DNA of 6,572 nucleotides from NCBI GenBank assembly GCA_018647025.1, contig JABGTQ010000156.1, forward strand, positions 1 to 6,572, given 5' to 3'. The stretch is from Nitrospina sp. (GTDB lineage Bacteria > Nitrospinota > Nitrospinia > Nitrospinales > VA-1). Under the pieces are notes generated by a model. The model saw only the letters and a program-made list of their open reading frames with translations. It was not told where the DNA came from and searched no databases. Numbering within the stretch: position 1 is the first letter of the stretch; every line of letters begins with the position of its first letter. The position numbers and the translations under genes were made by a program. This document shows positions 1 through 5,052 of the stretch, piece by piece.

Positions 1-750
1 AACACAATCGCCCACGTTATCCTCAATAACTCCCGGTTTTCTTGGAGCGTCCTCAGAAATTTTTTCTTCATCCTTACCCACATGATCCGAACCAACATCT
101 GCTATTTTTGTATAGATTCCACCTCCTAAACGAGCGAAGAGAGCCATCGAACTTGCTCCCATAGCAAATCCGGTAATAACACTTATCGATTCACTCTTAC
201 CAAATAAAAGAAAAAGCCCACCAACCCCTACCAAGCCTAAACTAGCGATACTCAACCCCATAACCGCTCCACCATTAAAAGCGATGTTAAGTGCTTTAGG
301 CTTCCCGCCATCAAAAGCTGCTTGAGCAGTGCGCACATTTGCAGAAGTTGCTGAATTCATTCCAAAGTACCCAGCAAGCATAGAACAACTAGCACCTACG
401 ACATAAGATACTGATGTCCACAAACCTATCCAAAATCCTTTTTGAGATGAAATAACGATCATAAGAAGAATAAAAACTCCTGCAACAAAATAACCAAGGG
501 TTTTATATTCCCGAGACAGAAAAACCATTGCACCATCATAGATGGACTCTGCAATTTCCCTCATTTTCTCATTACCATCTGGTTGCTCATCAACTTTTTC
601 GTAAATTTTCCAAGTCACAATTAAACCAAAAGTTCCGAACACCACCGCAAAATATGAATAATTATGTGATAGGTTTAATGTAGCCATAAAGAGATAAACG
701 GCCATAACAATAACAAGAAACAACAGCTCTCCTTTATACTCCTTTAACAT
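1..750 (-). CDS. hppA: Membrane-bound ion-translocating pyrophosphatase, N-terminal part (runs off the left edge)
   Basis: Integral membrane enzyme that hydrolyses pyrophosphate and pumps H+ or Na+. The window holds 250 codons, about a third of a usual 650-800 residue protein. The visible translation has several hydrophobic helices, the family segment EKMREIAESIYDGAMVFL (about residues 60-77) and the substrate-site region GGGIYTKIADVGSDHVGK (209-226). Using mung bean PPase numbering from memory, Arg242, Lys250, Asp253, Asp257, Lys261, Glu263, Glu268, Asp279 and Asp283 are all present (window residues 207, 215, 218, 222, 226, 228, 233, 244, 248). The second half of the motif is unusual: APRKP replaces DPRNP and DNVGDCV replaces DNVGDNV. 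There is an extra hydrophobic segment at about residues 9-25, before the usual first helix. The ATG at 750 overlaps the end of pth; a TTG at 723 is an alternative start. Ion specificity and K+ dependence cannot be judged because the C-terminal half is missing. Confidence 0.95.
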   Translation of the reverse strand, partial: MLKEYKGELLFLVIVMAVYLFMATLNLSHNYSYFAVVFGTFGLIVTWKIYEKVDEQPDGNEKMREIAESIYDGAMVFLSREYKTLGYFVAGVFILLMIVISSQKGFWIGLWTSVSYVVGASCSMLAGYFGMNSATSANVRTAQAAFDGGKPKALNIAFNGGAVMGLSIASLGLVGVGGLFLLFGKSESISVITGFAMGASSMALFARLGGGIYTKIADVGSDHVGKDEEKISEDAPRKPGVIEDNVGDCV

Positions 751-758
751 TCTCCCCT
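729..758 (-). promoter_or_regulatory. Competing ribosome binding sites around the hppA start
   Basis: Reading the minus strand, AGGGGAG (758-752) ends one base before the ATG at 750, which is closer than the usual spacing. Two AAAGGAG motifs follow inside the reading frame, at 745-739 and 735-729. The second lies 5 nt before an in-frame TTG at 723, a good spacing. The ATG gives a Lys-containing N-terminus ahead of the hydrophobic segment, while the TTG start has the better Shine-Dalgarno position. Translation may also be coupled to the end of pth. The start is therefore undecided. Confidence 0.45.
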
Positions 759-1313
759 ATCCCCAGTTTTATTATTACGTTTATTCATTTCTATCAACGT
801 TTCTTCAACTTTAATTACCGCTTTTTCAATAACCTCATTTAATAACTGGGTGTCCGCCTCGGGGAACGGGGTCAATACGTAATCAACTATATCCCCTCGA
901 TCGTCAGGACGACCCACTCCGACCCTAATACGACAATACTGATCTGTTCCAACTTTCTCGGTAATTGAACGTACTCCTAATTGTCCAGCATCACCGCCCT
1001 TATTTTTAACTTTAATTTTTCCAAGCGGCAAATCTATATCATCATGAATAACGAGAACCTGTGTAGGAAAAATATTTAACGCGGAAAGAATCAATTTTAC
1101 CGATTGCCCACTATTATTCATGTAGGTCATAGGTTTTGCAACGATGACATCACAACCCTCTATTTTTCCTTCGCCATAGAGAGCTTTGTATTTTCCTTGG
1201 GAAAGTACAATCCGTTGTTTCTCAGCCAAACTATCGGCAACAAGAAAACCTATATTATGTCGCGTTAGTTCATAACGCGGACCAGGATTACCTAGTCCAA
1301 TAATTAAGTACAC
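744..1313 (-). CDS. pth: Peptidyl-tRNA hydrolase
   Basis: Cytoplasmic esterase that releases tRNA from peptidyl-tRNAs dropped by the ribosome. The 189 residues match the usual family length. The fold signature is clear: IGLGNPG with Asn9 (E. coli Asn10), TRHNIGF with catalytic His19 (His20), KPMTYMNNSG with Met65 and Asn66 (Met67, Asn68), HDDIDLP with Asp92 (Asp93), and RIRVGVGRP near residue 130. The loop that normally reads GGHNG or similar reads AGQLG here, so Gln111 and Leu112 replace E. coli His113 and Asn114. The start codon is GTG at 1313; an overlapping ATG at 1315 is out of frame and stops after three codons. No strong Shine-Dalgarno precedes it, so translation may be coupled to rplY, 11 nt upstream. 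The 3' end overlaps hppA by 7 nt. Confidence 0.97.
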   Translation of the reverse strand: MYLIIGLGNPGPRYELTRHNIGFLVADSLAEKQRIVLSQGKYKALYGEGKIEGCDVIVAKPMTYMNNSGQSVKLILSALNIFPTQVLVIHDDIDLPLGKIKVKNKGGDAGQLGVRSITEKVGTDQYCRIRVGVGRPDDRGDIVDYVLTPFPEADTQLLNEVIEKAVIKVEETLIEMNKRNNKTGDRGEC

Positions 1314-1324
1314 ATTGGATATGG

Positions 1325-1975
1325 TCAGGACTCTTTTTTGGTCGAATCTTCCTTGGCATTTGAGGTATCCTCTGCAGCTGCTGTTTCACCCTCTGCAATA
1401 ACGGCCTCTTCAGTTGTTTCTTTTTTAACCTTCTCAAGGTGTACTGTAACAACTGCCTCATTGGATCGATGTAAAATTTTCACCTTATCAGAAAGGCTGA
1501 GATCTGACACGTGTAACACCTGATCAAGCTCAACATTTGTCACATCCAAGTCGACAAACTGCGGAATATCTGCAGGTAAACATTCTACATGGATCGATTT
1601 AAGAACTTGATTAACCAAACCTCCCATTTTTTCTCCAGCTGATTTTCCAATCAAATGCACATCAACGCTAACTTTAACTGTCTTGGAGATGTCTACTTCT
1701 AAAAAATCCACATGAACCCAAAGCTCTCTCAGTGGATGACTTTGAAATTCCTTTAAGATAACTTTACGCTGCTTATCCCCTTCCAAGTTGAGGTCAATCA
1801 AAGCGTTCTGCCCTTTTGCTGTTAAAATATCTTTAAGATTGCTAGGGGAAACAGAAAAGGAGAGATTATCTTTCAAGCCATATAAAACAGCCGGTATTTC
1901 TCCGTTTTTGCGCACCTCTTTAGTGGCGACCTTACCGGTTTTTTCTCTTATTTTACCGCTCAACACTTCTGACAT
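1325..1975 (-). CDS. rplY: Large ribosomal subunit protein bL25, long (Ctc/TL5) form
   Basis: Binds 5S rRNA in the large ribosomal subunit; the long form is also called Ctc, a general stress protein in Bacillus. The 216 residues fit the two-domain type rather than the roughly 95-residue E. coli L25. The N-terminal 5S-binding domain covers about residues 5-95 (REKTGK, IPAVLYG, then SHPLRELWVHVDFLEV). The C-terminal beta domain covers about 98-183 (VHLIGKSAGEKMGG, VECLPADIPQFVDLDV). Residues after about 184 form a low-complexity tail rich in Glu, Lys, Ala and Thr that is probably disordered. The start at 1975 has a good ribosome binding site. It lies 13 nt after prs and 11 nt before pth, an arrangement common in bacteria. 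Confidence 0.97.
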   Translation of the reverse strand: MSEVLSGKIREKTGKVATKEVRKNGEIPAVLYGLKDNLSFSVSPSNLKDILTAKGQNALIDLNLEGDKQRKVILKEFQSHPLRELWVHVDFLEVDISKTVKVSVDVHLIGKSAGEKMGGLVNQVLKSIHVECLPADIPQFVDLDVTNVELDQVLHVSDLSLSDKVKILHRSNEAVVTVHLEKVKKETTEEAVIAEGETAAAEDTSNAKEDSTKKES

Positions 1976-1984
1976 TTTTATCTA

Positions 1985-1990
1985 CTCCTT
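1985..1990 (-). promoter_or_regulatory. Ribosome binding site of rplY
   Basis: AAGGAG on the minus strand lies 9 nt before the rplY ATG and overlaps the last two bases of the prs stop codon. This fixes the rplY start and suggests that translation of the two genes is coupled. Confidence 0.75.
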
Positions 1991-2945
1991 ATAAATCAAA
2001 CAATGAACTTACCGAGGTTTCTTGATTGATCCGCAAAATGGCCTCACCCAGCAAAGGCGCCACGGATAAAATTTTAATCTTTGGATGATTTTTCATGGCA
2101 TCACGAACTGGAATCGTGTTGGTTGCCACTATAGACTTAATTTCTGATTTAGAAATACGCTCTATCGCTGGTCCAGACAAAACAGCATGTGAGCAACAAG
2201 CATGCACTTCACGCGCCCCCGCTTCTAACAAAGCAGCTGTACCTTCCACAAGAGTCCCAGCGGTGTCGATCATATCATCAACGACGAAGCACACCTTGTC
2301 AACAACATCTCCAATAATATTCATCGCCTTAGCCTCATTCGCCGCCTCTCTACGTTTATCGATAATAGCAAGGCTCACCCCTAGGCGCTTTGCAAAAGCC
2401 CTGGCGCGTTCCACTCCTCCCGCATCTGGAGAAATAACTATCATATCCTTCAATGCTAGACTTTGCAGATAAGGAATAAATACATTCATGGAAAAAAGAT
2501 GATCCACTGGAATATTAAAAAAACCTTGTATCTGCCCTGCATGAAGGTCTACTGTCAAAACACGGTCTGTTCCCGCAGTCACTAGTAAATCTGCTACTAA
2601 CTTGGAAGTAATGGGAACCCGTGGTTCACTTTTACGATCTTGGCGAGCGTAACCGTAATAAGGTATCACCGACGTTATACGCCTGGCAGAGGCACGTTTA
2701 AGAGCGTCGATCATGATCAATAGTTCCATTAAATTTTTATTTCCTGGGTAGCAAGTTGGCTGAATTATAAAAACATCACCCCCTCGAACATTTTCTTCAA
2801 TGCGCACATAAATTTCTTCATCCGAAAAATCTTTGATCACCGTACGACCCAACTTAATGCTCATGTACTTGCAAATATCCTCTGAAAGCTCAACATTAGC
2901 CCTTCCAGAAAAAATGAGGACTCTACCATTTAGATTTTGTTGCAT
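1989..2945 (-). CDS. prs: Ribose-phosphate pyrophosphokinase (PRPP synthetase)
   Basis: Transfers pyrophosphate from ATP to ribose 5-phosphate, giving PRPP for nucleotide, histidine, tryptophan and NAD synthesis. With the ATG at 2945 the protein has 318 residues, close to the usual 310-320 of class I enzymes. Visible hallmarks are SDEEIYVRIEENVRG (41-55), PYYGYARQDRK (95-105), the PRPP synthase signature DLHAGQIQGFFNIPVD (133-148), SPDAGGVERA (172-181), the flexible-loop residues DKRR (196-199) and the PRPP-binding loop VVDDMIDTAGT (221-231). A longer form starting at TTG 2963 would add six residues, but AGAGGA sits just before the ATG, so the shorter form is preferred. The gene begins 35 nt after tRNA-Gln with no visible terminator between, so the two may share a transcript. 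Confidence 0.98.
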   Translation of the reverse strand: MQQNLNGRVLIFSGRANVELSEDICKYMSIKLGRTVIKDFSDEEIYVRIEENVRGGDVFIIQPTCYPGNKNLMELLIMIDALKRASARRITSVIPYYGYARQDRKSEPRVPITSKLVADLLVTAGTDRVLTVDLHAGQIQGFFNIPVDHLFSMNVFIPYLQSLALKDMIVISPDAGGVERARAFAKRLGVSLAIIDKRREAANEAKAMNIIGDVVDKVCFVVDDMIDTAGTLVEGTAALLEAGAREVHACCSHAVLSGPAIERISKSEIKSIVATNTIPVRDAMKNHPKIKILSVAPLLGEAILRINQETSVSSLFDL

Positions 2946-2949
2946 AAAT

Positions 2950-2955
2950 TCCTCT
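2950..2955 (-). promoter_or_regulatory. Ribosome binding site deciding the prs start
   Basis: AGAGGA on the minus strand stands 4 nt before the ATG at 2945. It lies inside the reading frame of the possible longer TTG-initiated form, which argues for the ATG and a product of 318 residues. Confidence 0.65.
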
Positions 2956-2980
2956 GAAACCAAATAACTCTAATTAAAAG

Positions 2981-3053
2981 CTGGGGCGGGAGGATTCGAA
3001 CCTCCGTATGCAGGCATCAAAAACCTGTGTCTTAACCGCTTGACGACGCCCCA
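2981..3053 (-). tRNA. tRNA-Gln(UUG)
   Basis: The minus strand folds into a full cloverleaf. The acceptor stem is TGGGGCG paired with CGCCCCA, beginning with the weak U-A pair typical of glutamine tRNAs. The anticodon stem CAGGT/GCCTG encloses the loop TTTTGAT with anticodon TTG at 3020-3018, and the T arm is GGAGG-TTCGAAT-CCTCC. The discriminator base is G at 2981. The 3' CCA is not encoded (CTT follows), so it must be added after transcription. The body resembles E. coli tRNA-Gln closely. It lies between ispE and prs, a position I recall as recurrent in deltaproteobacteria. Confidence 0.97.
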
Positions 3054-3152
3054 ATATGCATTTACTGCTTAAATAAGCTTAATCTTGTAACTAACAACCA
3101 ATACACATTACTATTTATTTTTTTTCCTAAGAAAGTATTCTCTTTTTGGATA

Positions 3153-3182
3153 AATATAAAACACAACAGTTAGATTTTCCAA
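3153..3182 (-). promoter_or_regulatory. Candidate sigma70-type promoter for tRNA-Gln and prs
   Basis: On the minus strand TTGGAA (3182-3177, four of six consensus bases) is separated by 18 nt from TATATT (3158-3153, five of six). Transcription would begin about 95 nt upstream of the tRNA. A weaker alternative nearer the tRNA is TTGTTA (3097-3092), 16 nt, TATTTA (3075-3070), which would start about 10 nt before it. In AT-rich DNA such matches arise easily by chance, so this is tentative. Confidence 0.25.
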
Positions 3183-3207
3183 AAGTTAGTTGTTAGGTTA
3201 AGAGCAA

Positions 3208-3292
3208 CTTAAAGTGGAGGACTTACTGGGGTTATGGTTCTTACATAATTTGCTTTGCTAATTAAAAATTTTCAAGACCATCCACTTTCAAG
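3208..3292. repeat. Inverted repeat downstream of ispE (AAAGTGGA / TCCACTTT)
   Basis: AAAGTGGA at 3211-3218 is the reverse complement of TCCACTTT at 3281-3288. The arms extend by three more pairs (CTT 3208-3210 with AAG 3290-3292) past a single-base bulge, enclosing a 62-nt loop. A transcript running through ispE could form this long-range stem. The loop is too large and there is no T run, so it does not look like an intrinsic terminator. It may be a chance match. Confidence 0.3.
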
Positions 3293-3301
3293 CTACTTTA
3301 G

Positions 3302-4195
3302 TTAGGGGTAGTTCAGGATTTCCTCCGGGAAAAATTCAGTAAAACTTTCAATCGTTTCCACAACAACCCTTTTCCAAGCACCACTCAAACCTGCGCATGC
3401 TACACGAGCCTTCTCCGAATCATCAAAAACACCAAAAACGGTTGACCCACTGCCAGATAAAAGAACACCCAAAGCCCCCAAAGATCGCAATTCGTTTTTA
3501 ATTAATTGAACTTCTGGAAACCTTTGAATAACAACAGGTTCTAAATCATTGTACAGTTGGGATCCTAAACTTGTGATGTCGAATAAGGACAGGTTTTTCC
3601 GCAGAATGCTAATATTATTTACCCGTTTTGTCAACTTCAATTTTAGATTCCGATAGACCCATGAAGTAGCAATAGGGAACCCAGGGAACACTAATAAAAC
3701 CTGAAACTTAGGGCAAGTTTTCAAGGCTTCCAGCTTCTCCCCACGGCCTATTCCTAGCGCGCAAGGCGAAGTAAGAAAAAAAGGGACATCCGAACCCAAT
3801 TCAGCGGCCAATATAGCTAACTTCTCTCGCTCAATCTTTAAATTCCACAAACGATTCAAACCCATAAGTACTCCGGCGGCATTACCGCTACCACCTCCAA
3901 GCCCAGCACCAAATGGAATATTTTTTTTTAAACGAACACTGACCCCTTTGCCTTCATCTTGATAGTGCTTTCTCAATAGAAGGACTGCTTTGTAAACAAG
4001 GTTGGTCTCATCTACAGGAACTCCTGGTGCGTCACACTCTAATTTAATCCCCGAAGGTAAAAGTTCTAACTCTAGGTCATCATACAAAGATACCATTTGA
4101 AAAATTGTTTCCAATTCATGAAAACCGTCTTCTCTTTTTCCGTGAACATGAAGACCTAAGTTAATTTTAGCGGGAGTTTTAAATTTTATTTTCAT
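3302..4195 (-). CDS. ispE: 4-diphosphocytidyl-2-C-methyl-D-erythritol kinase
   Basis: GHMP-family kinase of the cytoplasmic MEP pathway. It phosphorylates CDP-methylerythritol with ATP on the way to isopentenyl diphosphate. The 297 residues are near the usual 280-300. The N-terminal PAKINLGLHV holds catalytic Lys10. The glycine-rich ATP loop PFGAGLGGGSGNAAG is at 95-108, catalytic Asp136 lies in LGSDVPFF, NDLEP is at 216-220, and the third GHMP motif LLSGSGSTVFGVF is at about 245-257. The key catalytic residues are present. The ATG at 4195 agrees with the family N-terminus, though the preceding Shine-Dalgarno (GGTGA) is weak. It lies 25 nt after the lipoprotein gene, so the two are probably cotranscribed. 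Its presence shows that the organism makes isoprenoids by the MEP route. Confidence 0.97.
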   Translation of the reverse strand: MKIKFKTPAKINLGLHVHGKREDGFHELETIFQMVSLYDDLELELLPSGIKLECDAPGVPVDETNLVYKAVLLLRKHYQDEGKGVSVRLKKNIPFGAGLGGGSGNAAGVLMGLNRLWNLKIEREKLAILAAELGSDVPFFLTSPCALGIGRGEKLEALKTCPKFQVLLVFPGFPIATSWVYRNLKLKLTKRVNNISILRKNLSLFDITSLGSQLYNDLEPVVIQRFPEVQLIKNELRSLGALGVLLSGSGSTVFGVFDDSEKARVACAGLSGAWKRVVVETIESFTEFFPEEILNYP

Positions 4196-4220
4196 TCTTC
4201 ACCACGTCACCAATTACTCT

Positions 4221-5006
4221 TCAATTCATCAATCCCGACGCTAACTCAAATGTATCGAAAGGAATACCTTGGTTGATCATCACATCGGAAAACTTTACTA
4301 CAATCGATTGTTTTTTTGACTTAACCTTGACTACAACCTTGTGAGCAAAGTTCAACTTATCAACCTTCCTGTAATCGTCCCAATATACTCTGTAAATTTC
4401 CTGAGCACCTTGAATCACGGTTAATGATATTGGCAATAACGTATAAGCATCTATTTCAATATCTACTCGTTCTCCTGTTTTCTGGTTAATTGTTTCAATT
4501 TTTAAAACTGTCTGGTCGCTGTTCCATTCTGCGACTTTCGTCTGCAAATGAGAAAGATGCGGTATCCCTCCTAAAAATACACTGATGTAATCTCCGAAGT
4601 CTATATAAACCCCAAAAATTCGCTGCATAGTTTCCCCAACCTCTTCCCCAGAGATGACACGATTTTTTATCGGGTCATACATTAAAGTTTTTTCACCTTC
4701 ATAAATCAATACACCTAAAACCTGACGGAAGACGCTGTATGTATCCACTCGCATTGCTTCATTTCCTTTAACAAGCAATGTCTGTCTAAATGATTGATTA
4801 AAGTTTTTTCCAGAAATCTTTGTGCGTACAAATGCTTTCAAGTCTCGAATGGCCAATTTTCGAGCTTCGAGTTCAGAAAACAAAGATGAAAGAGACTTTA
4901 TTTCTGGCTTCGCTACTTTTAATAAAGGTAAAGCCTTGGGTTGGCAGGAAACAATTGAAACAAACAGGAACCCTATTATATAAAAACGGCGGAAGAGAAT
5001 TGCCAT
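4221..5006 (-). CDS. Lipoprotein of LolB/DUF4292-like type
   Basis: Predicted lipoprotein of 261 residues. The N-terminus has Arg6-Arg7, a hydrophobic stretch at 8-19 and a lipobox-like IVSC with lipidated Cys21. The residue after Cys is Gln rather than Asp, consistent with transfer to the outer membrane if E. coli sorting rules apply. The mature part alternates short beta-like segments. VDTYSVFRQVLGVLIYEGEK, then YDPIKNRVISGEE, then YISVFLGGIP resemble the LolA/LolB-fold proteins often annotated DUF4292 or LolB-like in deltaproteobacteria. The family call rests on pattern resemblance only. LolB accepts lipoproteins at the outer membrane, but this protein is longer than E. coli LolB (about 207) and its function is not shown. 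No Shine-Dalgarno is evident before the ATG. It follows the TPR gene by 46 nt and precedes ispE by 25 nt. Confidence 0.8.
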   Translation of the reverse strand: MAILFRRFYIIGFLFVSIVSCQPKALPLLKVAKPEIKSLSSLFSELEARKLAIRDLKAFVRTKISGKNFNQSFRQTLLVKGNEAMRVDTYSVFRQVLGVLIYEGEKTLMYDPIKNRVISGEEVGETMQRIFGVYIDFGDYISVFLGGIPHLSHLQTKVAEWNSDQTVLKIETINQKTGERVDIEIDAYTLLPISLTVIQGAQEIYRVYWDDYRKVDKLNFAHKVVVKVKSKKQSIVVKFSDVMINQGIPFDTFELASGLMN

Positions 5007-5052
5007 AGTCTGGACCAGAAGATTAAGGCGAGGTCTAAGCTTATTGATCGTA

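Larger units (their letters stand above)
3054..3301. other. AT-rich intergenic spacer between ispE and tRNA-Gln
   Basis: This 248-bp stretch is the only sizeable gap in the window. I see no credible protein gene on either strand and no convincing intrinsic terminator after ispE; no GC-rich hairpin is followed by a T run on the minus strand. It holds a candidate sigma70-like promoter and weak inverted repeats, including the small palindrome GCTTAAATAAGC at 3067-3078, 14 bp upstream of the tRNA. It most likely separates two transcription units and carries the promoter for tRNA-Gln and prs. Confidence 0.6.

Noticed and set aside
1338..2472. Open plus-strand frames of about 60-125 codons inside rplY and prs (1338-1523, 1788-1994, 2095-2472)
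   Set aside because: They are antisense to strongly conserved genes, resemble no protein family, and are low-complexity mirror translations.
1989..2963. Longer prs start at TTG 2963
   Set aside because: The added six codons contain the AGAGGA ribosome binding site of the ATG at 2945, and the shorter protein matches the usual family N-terminus.
3113..3148. Possible plus-strand terminator (AGAA-AGTA-TTCT followed by TTTT)
   Set aside because: The stem is only four AT-rich pairs and no plus-strand gene precedes it.
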